The notes under the pieces are model-generated. The model ran no database searches. It was not told the DNA's origin and was given only the letters and a program-made list of their open reading frames with translations. Positions 55,430 to 63,070 of a stretch of 64,000 nt of DNA are shown here, piece after piece. Location: positions 142,321-206,320 of the forward strand of contig NZ_JAATEO010000007.1 of NCBI RefSeq assembly GCF_012034245.1. The letters run 5' to 3'. Made by a program: the position numbers and the translations under genes. How positions within the stretch are numbered: position 1 is the stretch's first letter; every line of letters begins with the position of its first letter. This stretch comes from Micromonospora thermarum (GTDB lineage Bacteria; Actinomycetota; Actinomycetes; Mycobacteriales; Micromonosporaceae).

Positions 55430-56497
55430 CTACTTTGCGGCGGACAGGATCTCCGGCACCGCGTCGCGCCGGACCGCGTCGAAGAGGCGCTTCGCCTTCT
55501 CCTTGTCGGCCAGCACGACGCTCTCGTTGCCGATCCGGCCGGTCCCCTTCGTGGGACAGGTGAAGAACCCGAGGTTGCCGCTGCGCAGATGGCGGAGTTC
55601 CATCGCGAGGTCGAGCAGGGACATCGACTCGTCCACCGCCACCGAGTCCGCCGTGGCCCGGACGAACGAGTTCAGCTTGGTGGGGCTGGCCAACGTACCG
55701 CCCGAAGCCGCCTTGTCCAGGATCGCCTTGATCACCTGCTGCTGGTGCTTGATGCGGGTGAAGTCGCCGTCGGCGAAGGCGTAGCGCTCGCGCGCGTAGT
55801 CCAGCGCGGCGGCGCCGTCCATGGTCTGCCGGCCCGGGACGAACTCGCGCCGCCCGTCCGGGTTGAGCGAGTGCGTCGAGGTGAAGCCCTTGTCAACGGT
55901 GATCTCGATGCCGCCGAGGGCGTCGACGATGTCCTTGAAGCCGGCGAAGTCGACCATCGTCACGTGGTCGACGCGAACGCCGGTGAACTTCTCGACGGTC
56001 TGGACCATCAACGGAACGCCACCCCACGCGTACGATGCGTTGATCTTCGCGTCCCGGCCGCCACGCCCCTCCGGGGACTTTGGCACGTTCACCCAGGTGT
56101 CGCGGGGAATCGAGATGAGCTGGGCGCTCGACCGGTCCGCCGGAAGGTGGGCCAGGATGATGGTGTCGGCCCGGGAACCGGAGCTGTTGTTCGGGTCGCG
56201 GGAGTCGCTGCCCAGCATCATGATGTTCAGGGCGCCCTTGGCCACGACCTGCGGGCGGGACTCCTCCGGCACGCCTTCGAAGGCGTCGACGCGTTCGATA
56301 CCCGACTCGACCGAGCGCAGGTACAGCCCGCCCGCGACCATGCCGCCGCCGCCGATCAGCGCCAGCACGAGGAGGGTGATCAGCGTGATCTTCTGCCACC
56401 GAGGACGCCGCTTGCCGGGTTTGTCGGTCGGCTCCAGTTCTCGGTGGAAGTCGAGAATCTGGGTGTCGGGCTCCGCGTACGACTGGCGCTCTCGCAT
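55430..56497 (-). CDS. LytR-CpsA-Psr (LCP) family cell-wall glycopolymer ligase
   Basis: LCP enzymes move polymers from the lipid carrier to peptidoglycan. The 355-residue protein has a cytoplasmic N-terminus of about 35 residues, one transmembrane helix (ITLITLLVLALIGGGGMVAG), and an extracellular LCP domain. The domain has the arginine and aspartate marks: MMLGSDSRD, SRADTIILAHLPADR and ISIPRDTWVNVP, then YARERYAFADGDFTRIKHQQ. It lies next to the initiating transferase on the same strand (114-base gap), which suggests that the locus product is anchored to the cell wall. Confidence 0.93.
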   Translation of the reverse strand: MRERQSYAEPDTQILDFHRELEPTDKPGKRRPRWQKITLITLLVLALIGGGGMVAGGLYLRSVESGIERVDAFEGVPEESRPQVVAKGALNIMMLGSDSRDPNNSSGSRADTIILAHLPADRSSAQLISIPRDTWVNVPKSPEGRGGRDAKINASYAWGGVPLMVQTVEKFTGVRVDHVTMVDFAGFKDIVDALGGIEITVDKGFTSTHSLNPDGRREFVPGRQTMDGAAALDYARERYAFADGDFTRIKHQQQVIKAILDKAASGGTLASPTKLNSFVRATADSVAVDESMSLLDLAMELRHLRSGNLGFFTCPTKGTGRIGNESVVLADKEKAKRLFDAVRRDAVPEILSAAK

Positions 56498-56567
56498 GGC
56501 GTGATGCTACTGAGTCCGTTTCGGAATCGCGTACCCCCGTCCGGACCGGCCGGCTCCCCTGATGAAT

Positions 56568-56581
56568 GAAAACTTTCATAC
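56568..56581. promoter_or_regulatory. ATGAAA-AC-TTTCAT palindrome between the LCP and methyltransferase genes
   Basis: A perfect 6-base inverted repeat with a 2-base spacer lies in the 117-base divergent gap, 33 bases before the methyltransferase start. It contains the same 12-mer as the rpiR promoter (39329). Confidence 0.6.
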
Positions 56582-56614
56582 CACCGGACCGACCCGGCCT
56601 GGTAGAACGCTCCC

Positions 56615-57448
56615 GTGGATCGAATCAAGCTCCGGCGGGCCATCGCCCGCACCCGGCTCGCCCCCGTCGCCGCCTTCCCCAAGCGCCTGCGGGCGGTCGC
56701 CCGCTACGACGCTAAGGTGCTGAGCACCTCGGCGCGCTGGCTGGTCCAGTCCCGCGAGCATCACAACTACACCTACGACCTGACCCCGCTGAGCCGCAAC
56801 CACCTCGCCTGGTTGGTCAGCGTCGTCTGCGACATCCCGGTCAAGCAGGTGCGGGCGTACCTGGACGAGATCGAGGCCGACGACAACCTGCGGCAGCACC
56901 TCCAGCAGGCGATCGCCGGCGCCGAGCGCCGCGGCCTCGCCGACAAGCAGATCCGGTACGCCCGCCGAATCGGCTGGTACGCGATCGTGCGCGCCTCCCG
57001 CCCCAAGCACATCGTCGAGACCGGCGTCGACAAGGGCCTGGGCAGCGTCGTGCTCGCCGCCGCCCTGCTGCGCAACGCCGCCGAGGGGCACCCCGGCCGG
57101 GTCACCTCGCTGGACATCAACCCCGAGGCCGGCTACCTGGCCAAGGTCGCGCCCTGGTCCGAGGTCGTCGACCTGGTGATCGGCGACTCGCTGGCCTCTA
57201 TCGCCGCGCTGGACCGGCCGGTCGACCTCTTCCTCCACGACAGCGACCACAGCACCGTCCACGAGCGGCGCGAGTTCACCGCCGTCGAGCCGAAGCTCGC
57301 CCCCGGCGCCATCCTGCTCACCGACAACGTGACCGTCACCAACGTCCTCGCCGAGCACGCCGAGCGCACCGGCCGGAAGTTCCTCGCCTACCGCGAGACG
57401 CCCGTCAACCACTGGTACCCCGGGGACGGCATCGGCGTGGCATGGTAG
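56615..57448 (+). CDS. Class I SAM-dependent methyltransferase
   Basis: The 277-residue product has a Rossmann-like methyltransferase domain. Motif I is VETGVDKGLGSVVLAAALL, the acidic strand end is VTSLDINPEAG, and motif IV is VDLFLHDSDHSTVHERREF. The N-terminal 100 residues are helical and basic. This type is annotated as a macrocin or sugar O-methyltransferase-like enzyme and often sits in glycan clusters, so modification of the polysaccharide is plausible. The start is GTG. It is followed four bases later by the MOSC gene. Confidence 0.8.
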   Translation: MDRIKLRRAIARTRLAPVAAFPKRLRAVARYDAKVLSTSARWLVQSREHHNYTYDLTPLSRNHLAWLVSVVCDIPVKQVRAYLDEIEADDNLRQHLQQAIAGAERRGLADKQIRYARRIGWYAIVRASRPKHIVETGVDKGLGSVVLAAALLRNAAEGHPGRVTSLDINPEAGYLAKVAPWSEVVDLVIGDSLASIAALDRPVDLFLHDSDHSTVHERREFTAVEPKLAPGAILLTDNVTVTNVLAEHAERTGRKFLAYRETPVNHWYPGDGIGVAW

Positions 57449-57452
57449 GCCG

Positions 57453-58271
57453 GTGCGGCTGAACGCGATCCACACGTACCCCGTCAAGGGGTCTCACCGG
57501 CTCGACCACGACGGCGCGCAGGTGCGGCCCTGGGGCCTGGCCGGCGACCGGCGCTGGATGGTCGTCGACGCCGCCGGTGTCGGCGTCACCCAGCGTGAGG
57601 TCGCCGGCCTCGTCGCGCTGCGCGCGGTGGCCCGCGACGGCGGCCTCACCCTGCGTGCCGACGGCCACCCCGACCTCGACGTCGCCGAGCCTTCCGGCGG
57701 CGAGCCGGTGCCGGTCCGCACCTTCCGCAGCCGCAAGCTGCCGGTGCCGGCCCTCCCAGCCGGGCCGGCGGCGGACGCGTGGGTCAGCGCCCTGCTCGAC
57801 CGGCCGGTGCGCCTCGTCTGGCTGGCCCGGCCCACCCGTCACATCCCCGCCGAGGACCGCGAGCACGACACGGGTGACCAGGTCAGCTTCGCCGACGCCT
57901 ACCCGTTGCTGCTGGCCAACGCCGCCTCGCTCGACGCGCTCAACGGATGGCTGGCCGACGCCGGTGAGCCACCGGTGCCGATGGCCCGTTTCCGCCCCAA
58001 CCTCGTGGTCGAGGGCACCACCGCGTGGGCCGAGGACGAGTGGGTCGGGCGGCCACTGCGCATCGGAAGCGTGCGCTTCCGCGCCGCCGGGCCGTGCGAC
58101 CGCTGCGTGGTCACCACCACGGACCAGGAGACCGGGGTACGCGGCAAGGAGCCGCTGCGCACCTTGGGCCGGTACCGCAACGTGCGGCAGAAGCTCCTCT
58201 TCGGACTGAACCTCGTCCCCGTGACGACGGGCCGCGTCGCCGTGGGCGACGAGGTGGTCGTGGACCGGTGA
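57453..58271 (+). CDS. MOSC-domain protein
   Basis: This 272-residue protein has an N-terminal MOSC beta-barrel domain (LNAIHTYPVKGSHRL, then GLAGDRRWMVVD) and a C-terminal MOSC domain with RFRPNLVVEG and the conserved cysteine in GPCDRCVVTTTDQETG. MOSC proteins bind a molybdenum cofactor or handle sulfur, as in mARC-type N-hydroxylated-compound reductases. No Moco synthesis gene is adjacent. The start is GTG, four bases after the methyltransferase stop. Confidence 0.9.
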   Translation: MRLNAIHTYPVKGSHRLDHDGAQVRPWGLAGDRRWMVVDAAGVGVTQREVAGLVALRAVARDGGLTLRADGHPDLDVAEPSGGEPVPVRTFRSRKLPVPALPAGPAADAWVSALLDRPVRLVWLARPTRHIPAEDREHDTGDQVSFADAYPLLLANAASLDALNGWLADAGEPPVPMARFRPNLVVEGTTAWAEDEWVGRPLRIGSVRFRAAGPCDRCVVTTTDQETGVRGKEPLRTLGRYRNVRQKLLFGLNLVPVTTGRVAVGDEVVVDR

Positions 58272-58295
58272 CCAGGCTTTCTCGCTCCCGTGGGC

Positions 58296-58844
58296 TCACG
58301 CCCGAGGCGTGGGAGCCTCGGTAAGGCCCAGCCACATGAAGATCTCGTCGCGGTCGTCCCCGGGTGCCACCCGGAGCGCGCCGGGCAGCCGGCCGACCTC
58401 GCGGTACCCGAGACGCCGGTAGAACCGGTCCAGCCCCAACCCGTCACGGACGGTGATCTGCAGCGCCTGAAGGCCCAACCGGCGGCCCACGCGCTCGGCC
58501 TCGCGCATCAGGTCGAGGCCGTAACCGTGGCCCTGCGTGTCGGGGTGGACCATCACCCGGGTCAGCACCCGGTAGTGGGTCTTCAAGTGGAACCGGTTGT
58601 CGGTGAAGATCGCCATGGCGACGAGCCGCTCGCCCGCGTACCCGAGCAGCAGCCGGTCCGGGCCGCCGGCGATTCCCGCGAGCGTCGGATCGGCGATGGT
58701 GCGGACGTCGGCGGCGGTGACCGGTGCGACGAAGCCGACCGCGCCGCCGGCGTTGGTGACGTCGACCCAGAGCGCGACGATCTCCTCGCGCAGCTCGGGC
58801 GTCAGGTCGGGGTCGAGGACGAAGCGCAGAGTCACGCCGGCCAT
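58296..58844 (-). CDS. GNAT-family N-acetyltransferase
   Basis: This 182-residue acetyltransferase has the acetyl-CoA-binding motif A in VMVHPDTQGHGYGLDLMREA (the Q/RxxGxG/A loop as QGHGYG) and motif B in LDRFYRRLGYREVGRLPG. The N-terminal part (LRFVLDPDLTPELREEIVAL) is acidic. The substrate is unknown. It converges with the MOSC gene over a 24-base gap. Confidence 0.85.
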   Translation of the reverse strand: MAGVTLRFVLDPDLTPELREEIVALWVDVTNAGGAVGFVAPVTAADVRTIADPTLAGIAGGPDRLLLGYAGERLVAMAIFTDNRFHLKTHYRVLTRVMVHPDTQGHGYGLDLMREAERVGRRLGLQALQITVRDGLGLDRFYRRLGYREVGRLPGALRVAPGDDRDEIFMWLGLTEAPTPRA

Positions 58845-58895
58845 CCTGACCGGACGAACGCCCGCGCCGCCGCTGATCGTGACGAGCCTGACAGG

Positions 58896-59542
58896 TCAGC
58901 GAGGAACCACCTGGCACATCAGAGCGAGCGGCAGGTCGTCCGGGTCGGCGAAGAAGGCCATCCATTCCTCGACCCCCGACGGATGCCGGAAGATCATGTG
59001 TGGCGCCCCGACGAAATCCACCCCGCGTGCCCGCAGCTCGTCGTACGCGGCCTGGATGTCGGGAACGGTGAAGTAGAGGATCGACGGGCTGCCGGGTCGT
59101 CGCCCCGGTTCAGGTAAAGCCGGAGGTTGCCGCAGTCGAAGAAGGCGAGGTCGCCGTACGTGTAGAGGTGCGGCAGACCGAGGACGGATCCGTACCAGTC
59201 GACAGACCGGGCGATGTCCCGCACGGTCCGGGACACCTGCCCGACCGGTCCGAGGAGAGCAGTCACCGGGCTACCGTCCTTTCCCTGCTGATGAGGGGCC
59301 GCTGCGGCGAGCGCGCTGTCGGCCGGCACGCCGGACCAGCGCCGCAGCGCCGCGCGGCCCGGGAGGCCGAGTTTCGCGTACGCGTTCCGCACGTGGAAGC
59401 GCACCGCGTCGCGGCTGACGCCGGCCAAGTGGGCGATGCGCCGGTCCGACAGCCCGTGCCGGAGCAGGTGGACCACGCGCCACTCCGCTGGGGTCAGCAC
59501 GTCCGGGTGGCGTGGTCGTCCCACCGGCCGCCGCTCGCTCAC
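58896..59542 (-). pseudogene. LuxR-HTH fused to a VOC (glyoxalase-like) domain, broken by one frameshift
   Basis: From the start at 59542 the first frame encodes a LuxR-type HTH (LTPAEWRVVHLLRHGLSDRR, then VSRDAVRFHVRNAYAKLGL) and the first half of a VOC domain (GPVGQVSRTVRDIARSVDWY and onward to RLYLNRGDD). Near 59095 the coding frame moves: the second half continues GSPSILYFTVPDIQAAYDEL, RARGVDFVGAPH and MIFRHPSGVEEWMAFFADPD, with a stop at 58896. The span is two bases over a multiple of three. The intact protein would have about 216 residues. It may be a true pseudogene or a sequence error in a GC run. Confidence 0.75.
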
Positions 59543-59604
59543 GCCGGTCAGGCTAGCCTCGGCGACCGCGGAATTACCCTCCCCCTGTTGGTAGGGGAGT
59601 TCAG

Positions 59605-59691
59605 TGGTGCGGGAGAGGGGATTCGAACCCCCACGTCCTCACGGACACAGGTTCCTAAGACCTGCGCGGCTGCCCATTACGCCACTCCCGC
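59605..59691 (-). tRNA. tRNA-Leu (anticodon UAG), CCA encoded
   Basis: Read on the minus strand from 59691 the molecule starts GCGGGAG and ends CTCCCGC-A-CCA, so the 7-base acceptor stem pairs perfectly. The D-loop, an anticodon stem CAGGT/ACCTG with loop CTTAGGA (anticodon TAG, plus-strand bases 59655-59657), the long variable arm (GTCC-GTGA-GGAC) and T-loop GGTTCGAATCC are all present. The extended variable arm and anticodon fit leucine. The CCA is coded at 59605-59607. Confidence 0.96.
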
Positions 59692-59773
59692 TCCGCCTGA
59701 GAGAGTCTAGAGCGTCCTACGGTTGCGGTGGTGAGGCCGGCAGCCCAAGTCGTGTCCACGCGGGGGGACGGGG

Positions 59774-60505
59774 CTACGGGGACGTTGCCGAGCGCCGCCC
59801 GCGACGGCGCGGGGCCGACGTTCCCGTTTCCTCCAGCCGTCGTGACAGGCGGTAGATGTGGTGCCGGGGGCAGCCGATGAGCTGGGCCGCCTCTACGGCT
59901 GCCAGCTCTCCCTCCGCGAACCGCCTGACTACCTGGTCGATCTCGTTCGCGCTGAGTCCCCGCAAGTCGGGCACCTGGCGCTCGGACGGTGACGCGTCCT
60001 GCGCCTCCATTCTGCGGGCAGAGGGGCTGCCGTCCGACTGTCGGTTGCGGCCCGCGTACGTGGGTGTCTGGCTGTGGCAGTTCGGGCAGAGCAGGCGCAG
60101 GTTGGGTGGGCGGTTGTCGAGGAAGTCGCCGTTGACGTGGTCGACGTGGAGGGTCAATGGCCGACCACGCCAGACCGCTCCCGTCCCGCACTCCTCGCAC
60201 TCATCGGGCACGCCGATGGTGCCGAGGGCCCATTTCAGGCGGGTGCCCGGAGTGCGTCGGGATCCTTCCGGCAGGCGAACGAGCAACTGTGAGGAGGTGG
60301 TGCGTCGCTCACCCCGCCTGCCACGATTGTGGGCCTGGCCGGTGAAGTGGGACGTGTCGATGCCGAAGCGCTTGAGCTGCCGGCTGATGTGCGCGTGCGA
60401 ACCGCCGCTCAGGCGTACGCCGAGCAGCCGCATCACCTCGGTGACGCTGTGCGCGGCGGCGGCCGCCTCGGCAAGCGCCTCGGGGGTGTACCGGTACCGG
60501 ACCAT
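59774..60505 (-). CDS. HNH endonuclease with N- and C-terminal DNA-binding helices
   Basis: This 243-residue protein has a central HNH nuclease (LHVDHVNGDFLDNRPPNLRL, then LCPNCHSQTPTY), with Cys pairs CEECG and CPNC for zinc. The N-terminal helix-turn-helix (SVTEVMRLLGVRLSGGSHAH) and a C-terminal HTH (AAVEAAQLIGCPRHHIYRLS) should guide DNA binding. Proteins of this architecture are common in phages and genomic islands and also as lone chromosomal genes. It ends 82 bases upstream of tRNA-Leu. No integrase is visible. Confidence 0.85.
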   Translation of the reverse strand: MVRYRYTPEALAEAAAAAHSVTEVMRLLGVRLSGGSHAHISRQLKRFGIDTSHFTGQAHNRGRRGERRTTSSQLLVRLPEGSRRTPGTRLKWALGTIGVPDECEECGTGAVWRGRPLTLHVDHVNGDFLDNRPPNLRLLCPNCHSQTPTYAGRNRQSDGSPSARRMEAQDASPSERQVPDLRGLSANEIDQVVRRFAEGELAAVEAAQLIGCPRHHIYRLSRRLEETGTSAPRRRGRRSATSP

Positions 60506-60536
60506 GCACGCACCGTAGTGGCCCGGTGCGACAAGC

Positions 60537-61013
60537 TCAGTCGAGGCCCAGGTCGCGGCGCAGCTTGGCGACGTGGCCGGTGGCCTTGACGTTGTAGAGC
60601 GCCCGCTCGATCTTGCCGTCGGCGTCGATGACGAAGGTCGAGCGGATCACGCCGGTGACCGTCTTGCCGTACATCTGCTTCTCGCCGTACGCCCCGTACG
60701 CGGTCAGCACCGCCTTGTCGGTGTCGGAGACGAGCGGGAAGGTGATGGCGTCGCGCTCGCGGAACTTCGCGAGCTTTTCCGGCTTGTCGGGGGAGAGGCC
60801 GACGACCTCGTAGCCGGCGGCCTGGAGCGAGGCGAGCGAGTCGCGGAAGTCGCAGGCCTGCTTGGTGCAGCCGGGCGTCATGGCGGCCGGGTAGGCGTAC
60901 AGCACGACCTTGCGGCCGCGCAGGTCGGCCAGCGAGAGCGTGTCACCGGTGTCGGTGGGGAGGCGGAACTCGGGGGCGGGGTCGCCGGGCGAGAGGCGGG
61001 CGGGCGCGGTCAT
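60537..61013 (-). CDS. bcp: Thioredoxin-dependent thiol peroxidase (Bcp/PrxQ)
   Basis: This 158-residue peroxiredoxin reduces hydroperoxides. The peroxidatic C49 and resolving C54 lie in MTPGCTKQACDFRD, the five-residue spacing of the PrxQ group, preceded by RKVVLYAYPAA. The C-terminal part has VIRSTFVIDADGKIERALYN. The ATG at 61013 gives the normal length. The gene is divergent from the cobalt transporter operon, with 183 bases between. Confidence 0.95.
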   Translation of the reverse strand: MTAPARLSPGDPAPEFRLPTDTGDTLSLADLRGRKVVLYAYPAAMTPGCTKQACDFRDSLASLQAAGYEVVGLSPDKPEKLAKFRERDAITFPLVSDTDKAVLTAYGAYGEKQMYGKTVTGVIRSTFVIDADGKIERALYNVKATGHVAKLRRDLGLD

Positions 61014-61095
61014 GGCCCCGACCCTACCGCCGCACCGGCTCGCGTCGACGCGTCCGGAGCGATCGGTGGCGTGCTCCGTGATCAACGCCATCCCT

Positions 61096-61116
61096 TGTTG
61101 CCAGATATTGGCAACA
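61096..61116. promoter_or_regulatory. Operator candidate TGTTGCCA-GATAT-TGGCAACA before the cobalt transporter operon
   Basis: A perfect 8-base inverted repeat with a 5-base spacer, 80 bases upstream of cbiM and 83 bases upstream of bcp. The symmetric 6-mer TTGCCA-N5-TGGCAA resembles the geometry of Nur/Fur-family boxes (TTGCAA-N5-TTGCAA in Streptomyces), so a metal-responsive repressor of the transporter is likely. No B12 riboswitch sequence is evident. Confidence 0.6.
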
Positions 61117-61196
61117 GCGATGTGCCCCAAATAGGCTGACCCTGCCGGCGCGGACGGACCCGCCGACGCGTGGGAGGTCGCGTGGAAACCCTGGCG

Positions 61197-61898
61197 ATGC
61201 ACATCTCGAACGGGATCATCAACGGTCCCGTCGCCGCGGTCTTCGCGGCGATCGCGTTGGCCGCGTTGGCCGTCTGCGTGCTGCGCGGCCGGCAGGACCT
61301 GGACGACCGGCTGGCGCCGATGGCCGGCCTGGTCGCCGCCTTCATCTTCGCCGTGCAGATGCTCAACTTCCCGATCTTCACCGCCGGGGTCAGCGGCCAC
61401 CTGCTCGGTGGCGCGCTCGCCGCGCTGCTGGTCGGCCCCTGGGTAGGTGCGCTCTGCGTCGCGGTCGTGCTCGTCGTGCAGGCGCTGGTCTTCGGCGACG
61501 GCGGCGTCGCGATGCTCGGCCTCAACATCACCAACATGGCGGTCCTCGGCACCGCCGCCGCGTACCTGCTGATCGCCGCCCTGCTGCGCGTCCTGCCGCG
61601 TACGCCGGCCGGGCTCGCCGTGACGGCGTTCGTGTCCGCGCTGGTGAGCGTCGTGGTGGCCGCGATGGGCTTCGTCGTGCAGTACCAGCTCGGCGGCACC
61701 ACCGACCTCGGCGGCAACCTTGCCGGCCTGGCCGGCACGATGGCCGTCTCCCACCTGCTGATCGGCATCGGCGAGGGCCTGATCACGGCGACCACGGTGG
61801 TGACCGTCGCGAAGGTCCGGCCCGATCTCGTGTACGCGCTGCGCGCCCTCAAGCCGGCCGCGCCGGCGCCCGTCCCGGCGGTCGGAGGTGTCCGGTGA
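61197..61898 (+). CDS. cbiM: Cobalt/nickel ECF transporter S component (CbiM-type)
   Basis: CbiM is the metal-binding membrane component of a Co2+/Ni2+ energy-coupling-factor transporter. The 233-residue protein has about six or seven helices, and its N-terminus MHISNG carries the Met-His pair that in known structures directly binds the metal. For this reason the ATG at 61197 is chosen over the GTG at 61182. Further marks are QMLNFPIFTAGVSGHLLGGA and GLNITNMAVLG. It is the first gene of a four-gene unit with 4-base overlaps. Confidence 0.93.
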   Translation: MHISNGIINGPVAAVFAAIALAALAVCVLRGRQDLDDRLAPMAGLVAAFIFAVQMLNFPIFTAGVSGHLLGGALAALLVGPWVGALCVAVVLVVQALVFGDGGVAMLGLNITNMAVLGTAAAYLLIAALLRVLPRTPAGLAVTAFVSALVSVVVAAMGFVVQYQLGGTTDLGGNLAGLAGTMAVSHLLIGIGEGLITATTVVTVAKVRPDLVYALRALKPAAPAPVPAVGGVR

Positions 61899-62287
61899 AG
61901 AAGCGGTCCTGGGGTTTCCTCGTCGGTGGGCTGCTGGTCGCCCTGCTGCTGGCCGGCGTGGTGAGCAACTTCGCCTCCGCGCACCCGGACGGGCTCGACT
62001 CGTCGCTGCGGGAGGGCTGCACCTTCGACGCCGAGGACAACGTCACCGGCGGCAGCTGTCCGGCGCTGCAGGAGAAGGAGCACGAGATCGGCGGTCCGCT
62101 GGCCGACTACGGCATCGCGGGGATCGACAACGAGTTCCTCTCCACCGGGCTTTCCGGCGTCCTCGGCGTCCTGCTGACCTTCGCCGTGGCCGGCGGTGCG
62201 TTCTGGCTGGTCCGCCGCCGTGGCAGCCACGCTGCGAACCGCGCGGACGCGACGGCGGAGCAGACCCCCGCCGGCCGGGCCGGCTGA
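61895..62287 (+). CDS. PDGLE-domain protein (CbiN-like component of the cobalt transporter)
   Basis: This 130-residue membrane protein has an N-terminal helix (WGFLVGGLLVALLLAGVVS), an extracytoplasmic loop starting ASAHPDGLDSSL, the PDGL(E) signature, and a second helix near GVLGVLLTFAVAGGAFWLV. PDGLE proteins take the role of CbiN in Co/Ni ECF transporters. The GTG start overlaps the cbiM stop. The extracytoplasmic loop is longer than in the minimal CbiN and has a Cys pair (REGCTF, GGSCPAL). Confidence 0.88.
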   Translation: MKKRSWGFLVGGLLVALLLAGVVSNFASAHPDGLDSSLREGCTFDAEDNVTGGSCPALQEKEHEIGGPLADYGIAGIDNEFLSTGLSGVLGVLLTFAVAGGAFWLVRRRGSHAANRADATAEQTPAGRAG

Positions 62288-62299
62288 GGGGGTACGACG

Positions 62300-63070
62300 A
62301 TGGGCGCCGGCCACAGCCACCCGCTCTACCGTGAGTCCGGCTCGCCGGTGCACCGCCTCCCGCCGGAGGTGAAGATCGCGGCGATGGTGGCCTTCACCCT
62401 CGCCGTGGTCGCCACCCCCCGGGAGGCGCTGTGGGCCTTCGGCGCGTACGCGGTGCTGGTCGCCGTGGTCGCCGCCGCCGCGCGGGTCGGGCCCGGCTGG
62501 CTGTTGCGCCGGTCGCTGATCGAGCTGCCGTTCGTCCTGTTCGCCTTCGCCCTGCCGTTCCTCGGCGCGGGCGAGCGGGTGGACGTCCTCGGCCTGCGGC
62601 TGTCGGAGGATGGCCTGTACGGGGCGTGGAACATCCTCGCCAAGGGCACCCTGGGTGTGCTCGCGTCGTTGCTGCTCGCCGCGACCACGACGACCCGGGA
62701 CCTGATCGTCGGCCTGGACCGGCTGCGCTGCCCGCAGATCCTCACGCAGATCGCCACGTTCATGCTGCGCTACCTGGAGGTGCTGGTCGGCGAGGCCCGC
62801 CGGATGCGGGTGGCCCGGGTCTCCCGGGGTGACGACCCGCGCTTCGTGTGGCAGCTCCGCGGCTTCGCCGCCGGTGTGGGCGCGCTGTTCCTGCGCGCGT
62901 ACGAGCGGGGCGAGCGGGTGTACCTGGCGATGCTGTCGCGCGGCTACACCGGTCGGATGCCGGTGGTGTGGCACGGCGCGGGCGCGGCGACCGCCGGGCA
63001 GTGGCTGGCCGGTGCGGCGGTGCCGGTCGTGGCGGCCGTCGTCGCCGCCACCGCGCTCGCCCTGACATGA
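62300..63070 (+). CDS. cbiQ: ECF transporter T component (CbiQ)
   Basis: This 256-residue T component couples ATP hydrolysis to the metal component. Several hydrophobic helices and the conserved C-terminal cytoplasmic Ala-Arg-x helices are present: VGEARRMRVARVSRG and GERVYLAMLSRGYTG. The N-terminus PVHRLPPEVKIAAMVAFTL is the usual start. The last four bases overlap the cbiO start (ATGA). Confidence 0.93.
   Translation: MGAGHSHPLYRESGSPVHRLPPEVKIAAMVAFTLAVVATPREALWAFGAYAVLVAVVAAAARVGPGWLLRRSLIELPFVLFAFALPFLGAGERVDVLGLRLSEDGLYGAWNILAKGTLGVLASLLLAATTTTRDLIVGLDRLRCPQILTQIATFMLRYLEVLVGEARRMRVARVSRGDDPRFVWQLRGFAAGVGALFLRAYERGERVYLAMLSRGYTGRMPVVWHGAGAATAGQWLAGAAVPVVAAVVAATALALT

Noticed and set aside
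59605..60505. tRNA-Leu plus HNH nuclease as the edge of an integrated element
   Set aside because: No integrase, no repeat of the tRNA 3' end and no phage genes were seen nearby; the following genes are housekeeping.
61014..61196. Cobalamin riboswitch upstream of the cobalt transporter
   Set aside because: The 183-base gap is short and lacks a recognisable B12-box; only the palindrome at 61096 stands out.
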